NCBI RefSeq assembly: GCF_030127125.1
Contig: NZ_CP126156.1
Coordinates: 2,542,001-2,606,000, forward strand
Origin: Halobaculum litoreum
GTDB lineage: Archaea > Halobacteriota > Halobacteria > Halobacteriales > Haloferacaceae
DNA: 64,000 nucleotides
Direction of reading: 5' to 3'
The translations under genes and the position numbers were made by a program. The number at the start of each line of letters is the position of its first letter. The first letter of the stretch is position 1. The notes under the pieces were generated by a model. The model ran no database searches, had not been told where the DNA came from, and saw only the letters and a program-made list of their open reading frames with translations. This document shows positions 18,671 to 28,494 of this stretch, one piece after another.

Positions 18671-19611
18671 GTGCTCGCGCCCGACGCCCTCCTCCCCCTC
18701 CGACTCGTCTCCCCGGGGATCGCCGTCGCCCTCGGGGCGGCGGTGCTGTGGGGGGTGTACCTGTTCTCGATCAAGCGCTACCTCGCGGGCGTCCCCGCCA
18801 CCGTCCTCACCGTCGCGGTGAACGCCTGCGCGCTGGCGTGGTACGCGCCGGTCGCCGCGACCCGCCTGTCCGCGGCCGACGTCCCCGCCCCCGCGGGTCT
18901 CGGCGCCGGCGGCGTGCTCGCGATCGCCGGGAGCGTCCTCGGCGTCGCCGCGGGGTACGTCCTCGTCGTGGAGGCGCTGGCGCTCGGCGAGGTGTCGTAC
19001 GTCACGCCGATCAACAAGGTCGTCCCCGTGTTCGTGCTCCCGCTGGAACTGCTCGTGCTGGACGCGGTCGTGCCGCCGCTCGCCGTCGCCGGGATCGCGG
19101 TCGTCACCGTCGCGGTGTACGTCGCGAACTACCGCGGCGGCGACCCGGTCGAACCCCTCCGGCGGGCCGTCACCGCCCGGCCCGCACAGCTCGCGCTGCT
19201 GTCGGCGGTCGCGTACGCCGTCGGCGACGTGGGGAAACGCGCCGTCGTCGACCGCGTCGGGCTCCCCCGGAGGCGCTCGTGGTGGTGGTGGTCGGCGGGG
19301 TGCTCGTCGTCCTCCTCCCGCTGGCGGTCCGCGACCTCCGCGCGCTCCGCGCCGCCGGCGACGGCGACGGCGCCGGGACGCTGCCGCCCGCGACGACGTT
19401 CGTCGCGCTGGGGCTGCTCGTCGCGGGCGCCGAACACCTCACCTCGGTCGCGTTCGACGCCCTCCCCGCCAGCATCGCCTCCCCCGTGATCAACACGCAG
19501 GCGATCGTCGCGGTCCTCCTCGGCGGGGTGGTCCTCGGGGAGCGCCGGCTGGGTGCGCGCCTCGTCGCCGCTGCGCTGGCGGTCGTCGGGGTCGGGCTGT
19601 TGGCGGTGTGA
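18671..19611 (+). CDS. EamA/DMT-family transporter, frameshifted
   Basis: About ten hydrophobic helices in two homologous halves, 313 residues after correction. The first half (ALGAAVLWGVYLFSIKRYL, GEVSYVTPINKVVPVFVLPL) and second half (FVALGLLVAGAEHLTSVAFD, SIASPVINTQAIVAVLLGG) each carry an EamA repeat. The frame changes in the C-run 19264-19268; one added C joins RVGLP to PEALVVVVVGG. Members export or import small metabolites; substrate unknown. GTG start at 18671. Confidence 0.85.
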
Positions 19612-19699
19612 GCGCGGCCGGGGCGGCCGGCCTCGGCGCCGACGACGGTCCGCCCGCGAACCACGGGGGTTAACCTCCCGGCCGCGCGACTCCCCGCCA

Positions 19700-21016
19700 A
19701 TGCCCACCTACGACCGCCTGAAGGGGTTCCGCGACTTCTACCCCCCCGAGATGGCCGTCCGCCGGGAGGTGACCGACACGCTGGAGTCGGTCGCGCGCCG
19801 GTACGGCTTCCGCGAGATCGACACCCCCCGGCTGGAGCCGGCGGAGATGTGGACGGACAAGTCCGGCGACGACATCGTCGACGAACTGTACGCCTTCGAG
19901 GACCACGGCGGCCGCCACGTCACCCTCACGCCGGAGCTGACGCCGACGGTCGCGCGGATGTACGCCGCGAGGGCGCAGGCGCTCTCCAAGCCCGTCAAGT
20001 GGGTCTCGACCCGGCCGTTCTGGCGCTACGAGGCCGTCCAACAGGGTCGCTTCCGGGAGTTCTACCAGACGAACGTCGACGTGTTCGGCTCGTCGGAGCC
20101 GACCGCCGACGCCGAGGTGCTCGCGACCGCCGCCGACGCCATGACCGAGCTGGGGCTGACGGCCGCCGACTTCGAGTTCCGCGTCAGCCACCGCGACATC
20201 CTCGGGTCGCTGCTGCGCTCGTTCGACGCCGACGTCGACGTGCGCGCCGCCGTCCGCGCGGTCGACAAGTCCGAGAAGGTCGACGAGGCGGAGTACCTCG
20301 ACCTGCTCCACGACGCCGGCCTCGGCTTCGACCAGGCGCGCCAGTTCGACGACCTGCTCGGCGTCGCCGACCCCGCGGCCCTCGACGAACTGACCGACTT
20401 CGCCCCGGAGTCGGACGACCTCGCGGCCGCCGTCGACAACCTCCGCGCCGTCCTCGCGGCCGCGGACGACTTCGGCGTCGGCGAGCACTGCGACCTCTCC
20501 CTGCGCACCGCGCGCGGGCTCGACTACTACACCGGCGCCGTGTTCGAGTGCTTCGACTCCACCGGCGAGGTCGCCCGGTCCGTGTTCGGCGGCGGGCGCT
20601 ACGACGACCTCATCGAGCAGTTCGGCGGCCAGCCCACCCCGGCCGTCGGCGTCGCCCCCGGCCACGCCACGCTCGGGCTCCTCCTCGAGCGCGCCGGCGT
20701 CGCCCCCGAGGCGGCCGTCGAGACCGACTACTACGTCCTCCAGGTCGGCGACACCCGCCCGGTCGCCGCCCGCATCGCCCGCGACCTCCGCGCGGCCGGC
20801 AACGTCGTCGAGACGGACGTGTCGGGCCGGAGCTTCGGCGCCCAACTCGGCTACGCGGACACGATCGACGCCGAGACGGTCGTCATCGTCGGCGAGCAGG
20901 ACCTCGCGAACGACGAGGTGACGGTGAAGGACATGGCCACCGGCGACGAGACGACGACGCCGGTCGAGGGGTTCCCCGGCGACCGCGACCGCCCGACGTA
21001 CGACGACGTCGCGTAG
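19700..21016 (+). CDS. hisS: Histidyl-tRNA synthetase
   Basis: 438 residues, class II synthetase that charges tRNA-His. Motif 1 region LKGFRDFYPPEMAVRR, motif 2 WRYEAVQQGRFREFYQ, HisA-type motif RTARGLDYYTGAVFE (~272-286) and motif 3 GVAPGHATLGLLLE are all present; the C-terminal anticodon-binding domain follows. ATG at 19700 is the family start; the frame upstream belongs to the EamA reading frame. It lies five bases before truA and is probably cotranscribed with it. Confidence 0.97.
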   Translation: MPTYDRLKGFRDFYPPEMAVRREVTDTLESVARRYGFREIDTPRLEPAEMWTDKSGDDIVDELYAFEDHGGRHVTLTPELTPTVARMYAARAQALSKPVKWVSTRPFWRYEAVQQGRFREFYQTNVDVFGSSEPTADAEVLATAADAMTELGLTAADFEFRVSHRDILGSLLRSFDADVDVRAAVRAVDKSEKVDEAEYLDLLHDAGLGFDQARQFDDLLGVADPAALDELTDFAPESDDLAAAVDNLRAVLAAADDFGVGEHCDLSLRTARGLDYYTGAVFECFDSTGEVARSVFGGGRYDDLIEQFGGQPTPAVGVAPGHATLGLLLERAGVAPEAAVETDYYVLQVGDTRPVAARIARDLRAAGNVVETDVSGRSFGAQLGYADTIDAETVVIVGEQDLANDEVTVKDMATGDETTTPVEGFPGDRDRPTYDDVA

Positions 21017-21021
21017 CCGGG

Positions 21022-21893
21022 ATGACCGCCCCGCGCGCCCGCCGCGCCTTCCGCGTCGCCTACGACGGCCGCCCGTTCTACGGCTTCCAGCGCCAGCCGG
21101 ACGTGCCGACCGTCGAGGGGACGCTGCTGGAGGCGCTGCGCGCGCTCGGCGTCCTCGACCGCGGCGGCCCCGACGACGAGGCCCCGGACACCCCGCCCGG
21201 CTACGCCGCCGCCGGGCGCACCGACCGCGGCGTCTCCGCGCTCGCCCAGACGGTCGCGTTCGACGCGCCCGACTGGCTCACCCCGCGGGCGTTCTCCAGC
21301 GAGTTGCCCGGGAGCGTCCGCGTGTGGGCCGCCGCCGACGCGCCCGCCGGCTTCCACGCGACCCACGACGCCGCCCGGCGGACGTACCGCTACCACCTCC
21401 ACGCCCCCGGCGCGGACCCGGCGCGCGCCCGCGAGGCGGCCGCCCGGCTCTCGGGCACACACGATGTCCACAACCTCACCAGCGACCCGCGCGGGCCGCG
21501 CACCCGCCGCGACCTGTCGGTGACGGTCGACACCGGTGCCGGCTCCACGGCCGCGGGCGACGAGTTCCTCGTGCTCACCGTCGCCGCCGGCGGGTTCCCC
21601 CGGGAGTTCGTCCGGCGGCTGGCGACGGTGGTCCGCGGCGTCGCGGTCGGCGACACCGGCCTCGACCGTGTCGACGAGGTGCTCGGCGACGAGGCGCTGG
21701 CCGGCCCGCGGGGGTCGCCCCCGCGCCGCCCGGCCCGCTCGTGTTGGCGGACGTGACGTACCCCGACCTCGCGTTCGAACCGGATCCCGAGGCCGCCGCC
21801 ACGCTCCGCGAGGTGTTCGACGGCCGGCGGGTCGCCGCGGCCGGCCGGGCGCGGGTGCTCGGCGACGTGGTCGACGGCGCGGGGACGGACTGA
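21022..21893 (+). CDS. truA: tRNA pseudouridine synthase A, frameshifted near the 3' end
   Basis: Converts U38-40 of tRNAs to pseudouridine. FRVAYDGRPFYGFQRQP and AAGRTDRGVSALAQ are visible, the latter holding the catalytic Asp (~71), as are ATHDAARRTYRYHL and GGFPREFVRRLATV. The frame shifts at the G-run 21710-21714; one added G gives GPRGVAPAPPGPLVLADVTYPDL and a 290-residue protein with the usual C-terminus. Its stop abuts the stop of the convergent M28 gene (21893/21894). Confidence 0.9.
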
Positions 21894-23222
21894 CTACTCC
21901 CAGTCGGCCGGCCACAGCCCGGCCGCCCTCATCCCCGGCTCGAAGTCGGCGTCGCGGAACGCCTCCTCCAACTCGTACGGGTCGAGCACCGGCACCTCGG
22001 TGCCGTCGTCGGCCAACTCGCGGACCATGAGTGCGGCGAGCACGCCGTGCTCGCGGATGCAGCGGTCGTCGACTTTGTCGCGCGTGTCGGCGTGGGTGTG
22101 GCCCCAGCCGCGGCCGCGCTCGCCGCTGTCGGAGTGGAGTTGGAGCGCCGCCGTCCCCCGCCGGACGAACGGCCACTGGTCGGAGAACGGGTGCGGCTCC
22201 TCCCGGACGCGGACGGGCTGGCGCGTCTCGGCGCCGACGCGCTCGGCGACGGCGGCGGTCGCGTCGGAGGTGTGCGTCATGGCGACGAGGTCGCGGAAGC
22301 GGCCGGCGCCGTCGACGTTGACGACCGCCTTCACCATGTCGAGGTCGGTCGTCTCCGCGAGGTGTTCCGAGCCGAGGAGGCCGGTCTCCTCGCAGCCGAC
22401 CGCGGCGACCCGGACGCCGATGTCGAGGTCCGCGGCCGCGAGCACCCGTGCCGCCACGAGCAGGGTCGCGACCCCGCAGCCGTTGTCGAGGGCGCCCTCG
22501 GCGATGTCGTGGGCGTCGTAGTGGGCCACCGCGAGCACGTACTCGTCGGTCCGCGGCCCGACGTGCGCGAGCACGTTCCGCGACTCGCCGGGGACCGTCT
22601 CGGCGTCGACCGACAGCTCGACCGCGCCGCCCTCGCCCGCGTACTCCGTGAGCCACGCGCCCGTCTCGCTGCTCACGCCGACAGCGGGGACGACGGCCTC
22701 CTCGCCGAACGTGAGCGACCCGGTCGGCGGCAGTTGGCCGGGGACGTGGTTGACGAACACGAACGCCTCCGCGCCCGCCTCCGCCGCGGCGCCGAACTTC
22801 TCCATGCGGTGGACGAACCGCGAGTCCCCGGGCGTCGTCGTCGACGCGACGGCGACCTTCCCGTCGACGTCGACATCGTCGATCTCCGCGGGCGTGCCGT
22901 ACCCCACGTCGACCAACTCGCCCGAGACCTCGCCGCTCGGACAGTACGGGAGCGCGATCGCCTCGAACTCCCGGTCGCCGGGCGCGGTCAGCCGGAGCGT
23001 CGTCTCCCCGCGGCGCCACTCGGGGGCGTCGAACGGCTCCTGCCTGACGCGGTCGAGGCCGGCCTCCCGGAAGGCGTCGGCCACGAGGTCGGCCGCGCGC
23101 GCCTCCCCCTCGCCGGCGGCCATCCGGCTCCCCAGCGCGGTGAGGTCGGTGACGAACGCCCACGGTTCGGTGTCGGTCCACGCCCGACCCACCGCCGCGG
23201 CGAGGTCGTCGTCGAGGTGCAT
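21894..23222 (-). CDS. M28-family aminopeptidase-like metallopeptidase
   Basis: 442 residues, cytoplasmic (no signal peptide). A protease-associated-like insert (~85-195) precedes the di-zinc domain. Likely ligands: the His-Asp of AHYDAHDIAEGALDNGCGVA (~252-271), the Glu pair in GCEETGLLGSEHL, the Asp in VNVDGAG, and the His of GWGHTHADTRDK. M28 enzymes remove N-terminal residues from peptides. ATG at 23222 begins MHLDDDLAAAVG. It is clearly paralogous to the gene at 50666, sharing layout and motifs such as HPFSDQWPFV/HGDQWAFV. Confidence 0.92.
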   Translation of the reverse strand: MHLDDDLAAAVGRAWTDTEPWAFVTDLTALGSRMAAGEGEARAADLVADAFREAGLDRVRQEPFDAPEWRRGETTLRLTAPGDREFEAIALPYCPSGEVSGELVDVGYGTPAEIDDVDVDGKVAVASTTTPGDSRFVHRMEKFGAAAEAGAEAFVFVNHVPGQLPPTGSLTFGEEAVVPAVGVSSETGAWLTEYAGEGGAVELSVDAETVPGESRNVLAHVGPRTDEYVLAVAHYDAHDIAEGALDNGCGVATLLVAARVLAAADLDIGVRVAAVGCEETGLLGSEHLAETTDLDMVKAVVNVDGAGRFRDLVAMTHTSDATAAVAERVGAETRQPVRVREEPHPFSDQWPFVRRGTAALQLHSDSGERGRGWGHTHADTRDKVDDRCIREHGVLAALMVRELADDGTEVPVLDPYELEEAFRDADFEPGMRAAGLWPADWE

Positions 23223-23390
23223 GCCCGGAAGCGACGCCGACCGGCGGCAAAAGTCCGCGGGTGGCGGCCGGCTCCGTGTCCAGAGCCACCGATTTGATAT
23301 CGCGGTATTCGATTTATCGATCCCCCGCGTCCGTTTTGACGGGTCGCGACGTAGCGGGCGTATGACCTCCCCCGGAGGTGGGACCGACGG

Positions 23391-24458
23391 ATGCCGGTAG
23401 TGCCCGGACTGGTCGAGCGGCTGGCGTTCCGCGCGAACCTCGCGCCGGCGGCGATCCTCGACGTGCACGGCGCGGCGTCGCTGCACGCGGCGTCGCTCGC
23501 CGCGGAACTGGGCGTGTTCGAGGCGCTCGACCGGCCGCGGACGGTCGACGGCCTCTCGAACGCGCTCGAGTGCGACCCCGCGGGACTGGGGACGCTGCTC
23601 GACGCGCTGGCGGCGGTCGGCTACGTCGACCGGGACGGCGACCGATACGTCCGCAGCCGCGCGACCGACCGGTGGCTCGTCGCCGACGGCGACGCCGACC
23701 TCGCTCCGTTCCTGCGGTTCTGGACCGACGTGGTCCTCCCGTACTGGCGCGACCACGCCGCCCGCGCGGTCCGCGAGGGCGACCCGGCGGCGTCGCTGTA
23801 CGAGTGGCTCGGCGACGACGAGGCCGCGTGGGCGACGACGCAGGCGGGGTTCCGATCGGCCGCGACGCTGCTTCGAACCCCCGTGTGCGACGCGCTCGGC
23901 GGCGTCGACGGCGAGCGCGTCCTCGATCTGGGCGGCGGGCACGGCGCGTACGCGGTCGCACTCGCCGAGCGCGGCGCCGACGTGACGCTCGTCGACCACC
24001 CGGCCGCGTTGGAGACGGCCCGGGAGGCGGCCGCGACGGCCGGCGTCGACCTCGCGCTCGTCGGCGGGGACTACCTCGACGACGACTGCTGGGAACGGCT
24101 GGCGGCGGGCGACGGCGCCGACCGCCCGGACGCGGGGTACGACCTCGTCCTGCTGTTCAACGTCCTGCACGGCCACACGCCCGCGGAGGCGGCGGAGCTG
24201 CTCGACCGAGCGACGGCGGCGTTGGCGCCCGGCGGTCGGGTCGCCGTCCTCGACCAGTTCGCGGCGGACGGCCCGACGAAACTGGCGTCGGTCGGCGTCG
24301 CGCTGATCGACCTCACGTACCTCGTCACGCTCGGCGGCGGGACACCCGACTCCGCCGCCGTCGAGCGGTGGCTGGCGTCGGCGGGGCTGTCGGGGGTCGA
24401 CTCGCGGACGTTCCGGCGCGCGCCGGGCGTCCGGTTGTTGGTCGCGACACGGCCCTGA
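23391..24458 (+). CDS. SAM-dependent methyltransferase, plant-type O-methyltransferase family
   Basis: 355 residues. An N-terminal winged-helix dimerisation domain (~20-100, AELGVFEALDRPRTVDGLSNAL) precedes a Rossmann SAM-binding domain whose motif I is VLDLGGGHGAYAVALAERGA (~177-196) followed by the acidic VTLVDHP. LLFNVLHGHTPAEAAELL corresponds to motif IV. It probably methylates an oxygen on a small molecule such as a quinone or isoprenoid precursor; not determinable here. A good SD (ggaggtgg) precedes the ATG. Confidence 0.88.
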   Translation: MPVVPGLVERLAFRANLAPAAILDVHGAASLHAASLAAELGVFEALDRPRTVDGLSNALECDPAGLGTLLDALAAVGYVDRDGDRYVRSRATDRWLVADGDADLAPFLRFWTDVVLPYWRDHAARAVREGDPAASLYEWLGDDEAAWATTQAGFRSAATLLRTPVCDALGGVDGERVLDLGGGHGAYAVALAERGADVTLVDHPAALETAREAAATAGVDLALVGGDYLDDDCWERLAAGDGADRPDAGYDLVLLFNVLHGHTPAEAAELLDRATAALAPGGRVAVLDQFAADGPTKLASVGVALIDLTYLVTLGGGTPDSAAVERWLASAGLSGVDSRTFRRAPGVRLLVATRP

Positions 24459-24554
24459 CTCCGGCCCCGTGCTCGCGCCGTCGGCCGCGGAGGCGGCCGC
24501 CGTCTGTCGGTCCGGTTGGCAAGACTTACCACCGCGCACGGGCACCCACGGGTA

Positions 24555-26357
24555 ATGAGTTCGGTACCCGAACGATCCGAGATCGACGCGGAGTACAAGT
24601 GGAGCGTCGACTCGATCTTCGCCGACGACGAGGAGTGGACGGCCGCCTACGAGGACCTCGAGGAGCGGCTCGACGACCTCCGCGCGTACGAGGGGCGCGT
24701 CACCGAGAGCCCCGCCACGCTGTTGGAGTTGCTCGAGACGTACGAGGACGTGTACCGCGACGTGGCGAAGGTGAGTTCCTACGCCCAACTGCGCTCCAGC
24801 GAGGACACCCGCGACCAGGAGTACCAGGCGCTGTCCTCGAAGGCGCAGGCCCTCCAGGCGGAGGCGTCGAGCGCGTCGAGCTACCTCGAGCCGGAGCTGC
24901 AGGAGTTGGACGAGGCGGAGTTCGAGGCGTTCGTCGAGGCCGAGCCCGCCCTCGCCGAGTACGAACACTTCGTCGACGACGTGGTGCGGATGAAGCCCCA
25001 CACCCGGTCGGCCGAGGTGGAGGAACTCCTCGCGGACCTGAGCGAGGTCACCGGCGCGGCGGGGGAGGCGTACTCGATGCTGGCGAACGCGGACATGACG
25101 TTCCCGACCGTCGAGGACCCCGACGGCGAGGACGTGGAGATCTCGCAGGGGAACTTCACCACGCTGCTGCAGAAGCCCGACCGCGAGTTCCGCCGGACCG
25201 TCCACGAGGAGTTCTACAGCGAGTGGGCCGACGTGCGCAACACCGTCGGGACGACGCTCGCCAAGAGCGTCAAGAAGGACGTCAAGATGGCCCGGGCGCG
25301 CAACTACGACACCGCCCGCGAGGCCGCCCTCGACGGGCCGAACGTCCCGGTGAGCGTGTACGACACGCTCGTCGACACCGTCCGCGACAACCTCGACTCG
25401 CTGGGGCGCCACGCCGACCTCAAGCGGCGGGCGCTGGGCGTCGACACGCTGGAGATGTGGGACCTGTACATGTCGCTGACGGGCGACGAGGGCCCCGAGA
25501 TCAGCTACGAGGAGGCCAAAGAGCACGTGATCGCGGCGGTCGAACCGCTGGGCGAGGCGTACCAACGGCGCATGGCCGAGGGGCTGGAGTCGCGCTGGGT
25601 CGACGTGTACGAGAACCGCGGGAAGCGCTCGGGCGCGTTCTCCTCGGGGACGTACGACACCCAGCCGTTCATCCTGATGAACTACCAGGACGACGTGTCC
25701 TCGATGTACACGCTTGCCCACGAACTGGGCCACTCGATGCACTCCGAGCTGGCGAAGGAGGCCCAGCCGTGGCAGTACGCGGACTACGAGATCTTCGTCG
25801 CGGAGGTCGCCTCCACGGTCAACGAGACGCTGCTCACGAAGCACCTGCTCGAGAACGCGGAGTCGGACGAACTGCGCGTCCACGCGCTCGACCAGTACCT
25901 CGAGCGGTTCCGGTCGACGCTGTTCCGCCAGACGATGTTCGCGGCGTTCGAGCAGGCGATCCACGAGCACGACGAGGCCGGCAAGCCGCTCACGCCCGAC
26001 GCGTTCGACGAACTGTACGGCGAGCTGAAGGCGGAGTTCTACGGCCACGCCGACGCGAACGTCGACGACCACATCCGCCGCGAGTGGATGCGGATCCCGC
26101 ACTTCTACTACAACTTCTACGTGTACCAGTACTCGACGGGCATCTCGGCGGCCGCGGCCATCGTCGACCGCATCGAGTCGGAGGGCGAGGTCGCCGCCGA
26201 GCAGTACCGCGAGGCGCTGCGCGCGGGCGGGTCGGAGTACCCGATCGACGTGCTGGAGATCGCCGGCATCGACATGACCGACAGCGCGCCGATCGAGTCG
26301 GCCATCGGCGTGTACGACGACTACCTCGACGAGGTCGCGGCGCTGCTCGACCTGTAA
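24555..26357 (+). CDS. pepF: Oligoendopeptidase F
   Basis: 600 residues, M3B metallopeptidase that degrades short peptides in the cytoplasm. The zinc motif is TLAHELGHSMH (387-397), with the third ligand Glu in EIFVAEVASTVNE (~416). Full family length, helical N-terminal lobe and C-terminal HFYYNFYVYQYSTGISAA segment are intact. Start ATG at 24555 (MSSVPERSEIDAEYKW). It fits the peptide-processing theme of the window. Confidence 0.96.
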   Translation: MSSVPERSEIDAEYKWSVDSIFADDEEWTAAYEDLEERLDDLRAYEGRVTESPATLLELLETYEDVYRDVAKVSSYAQLRSSEDTRDQEYQALSSKAQALQAEASSASSYLEPELQELDEAEFEAFVEAEPALAEYEHFVDDVVRMKPHTRSAEVEELLADLSEVTGAAGEAYSMLANADMTFPTVEDPDGEDVEISQGNFTTLLQKPDREFRRTVHEEFYSEWADVRNTVGTTLAKSVKKDVKMARARNYDTAREAALDGPNVPVSVYDTLVDTVRDNLDSLGRHADLKRRALGVDTLEMWDLYMSLTGDEGPEISYEEAKEHVIAAVEPLGEAYQRRMAEGLESRWVDVYENRGKRSGAFSSGTYDTQPFILMNYQDDVSSMYTLAHELGHSMHSELAKEAQPWQYADYEIFVAEVASTVNETLLTKHLLENAESDELRVHALDQYLERFRSTLFRQTMFAAFEQAIHEHDEAGKPLTPDAFDELYGELKAEFYGHADANVDDHIRREWMRIPHFYYNFYVYQYSTGISAAAAIVDRIESEGEVAAEQYREALRAGGSEYPIDVLEIAGIDMTDSAPIESAIGVYDDYLDEVAALLDL

Positions 26358-26431
26358 GGGCGCGGCGGCGCTTCCGGCTCGAACGGCGGTTCGGCGCACC
26401 GCCGCGGCCGCCGTCCCGCGATCGGTCGCTG

Positions 26432-26445
26432 ACTGACCGTTCAGT
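26432..26445. promoter_or_regulatory. Inverted repeat upstream of sppA (candidate operator)
   Basis: actga-ccgt-tcagt, a perfect 5+4+5 inverted repeat. It ends just upstream of a TATA-like gatttaac (26456-26463) that lies ~27 bases before the sppA ATG, so a bound regulator would sit over the BRE region. It resembles the ctgactg...cagt element upstream of padR. Confidence 0.4.
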
Positions 26446-26489
26446 ATTATCGGACGATTTAACTTAGGTCGTTGAAACGTCCAGACGCA

Positions 26490-27355
26490 ATGCCCTCTCA
26501 ACCGGACCCGTCGAGCAGGTCGATACTCCTGATCGTCGTGGTCGCAGCCCTCCTCACGAGTGCCGTGCTCGCGCCGATGGCGCACCAGGCCACGAGCGGC
26601 CCGGAGGGAACTGTCATGGTCGTCTCGGTCGGCAGTTCCATCTCCGGCTCCTCGGTCGACGAGGCCGTCGCCCACCTGCGTGACGCACGGACGAACGACT
26701 CGATCGAGGCAGTCGTACTGAGCGTCGACAGCCCCGGCGGATCGGCCGCCCAGAGCGAACGGCTCTACATGGCCGTCGAACGGACCGCGGCCGTGATGCC
26801 CGTCGTCTCCAGCGTCCAGGGGATGGCGGCCTCCGGCGGCTACTACGCCGTCGCGCCGACCGACCGCATCTTCACGCTCCCCGCGGCGGAGGTCGGGTCC
26901 GTCGGCGTGATCGCGACGGCCCCCGCCGACACCCCCCCTCCAGCTACATCAAGAGCGGTCCGGACAAGGCGTCCGGACGCGCGGACCAGACCCGCCGCGA
27001 GGTCGAGGAGCTCCAGTCGGCGTTCGTCGAGAGCGTCCTGAAGCACCGCGAGCTGAACATGAGCCGCACCGAACTCGAACACGCGAAGACGTACATCGGC
27101 ATGCGCGCCGTCGAGAACGGCCTCGTCGACGAGATCGGCACGACCGCCGACGCCGTCGACTACGCCGCCAACGAGGCCGGCCTCGACAGCTACGACGTGA
27201 CCCGTCGCGATGCCAGTCCGAGTATGGGTCTCCTCCTGTTCGAGGAGACCGCGAACGGCACGGTCGTGCTCGCGGAGCCGACCGACTCCCCGTACCGCTA
27301 CTACATGACCGTCGGCGAACCCGCCGACGAGGTGGTGATCTACAATGCAAGCTAA
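26490..27355 (+). CDS. sppA: Signal peptide peptidase SppA (S49), frameshifted
   Basis: Membrane-anchored serine protease that clears signal peptides. One N-terminal helix (~11-30), then VVLSVDSPGGSAAQSERLY and VQGMAASGGYYAVAP, whose Ser115 is the probable nucleophile. The frame breaks in the C-run 26932-26938. One added C gives TPPSSYIKSGPDKASGR with the catalytic-dyad Lys, then HRELNMSRTELEHAKTYIGM and a normal C-terminus; corrected length 288. A TTG in frame at 26472 is an alternative start. It overlaps the next gene by 11 bases, so the two are cotranscribed. Confidence 0.88.
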
Positions 27356-28343
27356 TCCCCTCCGGCTCGTCGGGACGTTCCTGCTCGTCGTCGTCGTCGT
27401 CGTCGGCGCCGCGGCGGCCGTTCCGCTCGTGACGAGCCAGCAGACGCCCGCGCCCGCACAACTCGACAACCCGCAGTTCCAGCCCGACAACGCACTCATC
27501 GACGACGCCCCGCAGGACGGGAGCATCGAGATGGAGGCGGACGCCGAGCCGAAGACGATCGTCGTCGACGCCGGCCACGGCGCCGCGCCGTCGGCCGAGT
27601 CGATCGACCCGCTCGTCTCGGCGCTCGTCGCCAACGGGCACACGGTCGAGTTCTTCGACCCGCAGGCCGACCGTCGCGCGACGCTGAACGACTCGCTGCG
27701 CGAGGCGGACGCGTTCCTGACGATCGCGCCGACCCGCCGCTACAGCGACGCCGAACTGGCCGGCCTGGCGGCGTTCACCGACGCCGGCGGCCGGCTCGTC
27801 GTCCTCTCGGACCCCGCGAGCTCGGGCGGCCTGAGCGGCCTGCTCGGTGGGCTTCTCGGCCTCCCGACGGCGTCGAGCGGCCCGACGACGACGCACCTCT
27901 CCTCGCAGTACGAGATGGCGTTCCGTTCGGGGTACCTCTACGAGACCGACTCCGAACGGAACTACGCGGCCGTCTCGGCGGCCGGAGCGAACGGGTCGCT
28001 CGGCGACGGCGTCGAGAACGCCGTCCTCCGCGACGCCGCGCCGGTGGTGGTCGGCGGGAACGCGACCGTCGCGCTCGCGAGCGCCGACGGCACCACCCGG
28101 TCGACGACCCGCCGCGACGGCAGCTACGCCGTCGCCGCCCAACAGGGGAACGTCGCGATCGTCGGCGACAGCGACTTCCTCGCGCCCGACGACGCCTACC
28201 GCGGGGACAACGAGGTGCTGATCGGCAACCTCGCGGACTTCCTCGTCTCCGGCGAGAAGTCGCCCGAGGACGCACCGACGACGCCCACGCGGTCCGGCCC
28301 CGGCGCGCCGTCCGGCGCCGGCACGCCTCCCGGCGGCGCCTGA
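27345..28343 (+). CDS. DUF4350-domain membrane-anchored protein
   Basis: 332 residues. One N-terminal helix (~8-30, LRLVGTFLLVVVVVVGAAAA), then an exported domain with IVVDAGHGAAPSAESIDPLV, DAFLTIAPTRRYSDAELAGL, GGRLVVLSDP and GNVAIVGDSDFLAPDDAYR, matching the DUF4350 pattern (a GATase-like fold often paired with transport or quality-control genes). The C-terminus is Pro/Gly/Thr-rich and low complexity. It overlaps sppA, so it may act with it at the membrane; function unknown. Confidence 0.8.
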   Translation: MQANPLRLVGTFLLVVVVVVGAAAAVPLVTSQQTPAPAQLDNPQFQPDNALIDDAPQDGSIEMEADAEPKTIVVDAGHGAAPSAESIDPLVSALVANGHTVEFFDPQADRRATLNDSLREADAFLTIAPTRRYSDAELAGLAAFTDAGGRLVVLSDPASSGGLSGLLGGLLGLPTASSGPTTTHLSSQYEMAFRSGYLYETDSERNYAAVSAAGANGSLGDGVENAVLRDAAPVVVGGNATVALASADGTTRSTTRRDGSYAVAAQQGNVAIVGDSDFLAPDDAYRGDNEVLIGNLADFLVSGEKSPEDAPTTPTRSGPGAPSGAGTPPGGA

Positions 28344-28463
28344 GAACGACTCCCGGTCCGTTTTTTCGGTCGCGTGTCGTCGCCGAGCGACGGCGTCGTC
28401 GCGGGGCTCGCCGGTCGACCCCCGAACACACCCGAGGCGAACGCCCCCGCCACCCAAAGCCCC

Positions 28464-28469
28464 TTTACC
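28464..28469 (+). promoter_or_regulatory. TATA-like element of pan
   Basis: ctttacc centred at 28466, with its end 25 bases before the ATG at 28495, predicting a leaderless transcript. No SD is visible. Confidence 0.5.
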
Positions 28470-28494
28470 GGCGCTACCTAAGCGAGTACGAGAA

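Noticed and set aside
21894..26675. A 1,593-codon open frame on the minus strand, and similarly long ones at 4306-7863 (+) and 44812-48867 (-)
   Set aside because: Only parts match real families; the rest is antisense to well-supported genes and Arg/Ala/Pro/Val-rich, as expected where GC-biased codons leave few stops in other frames.
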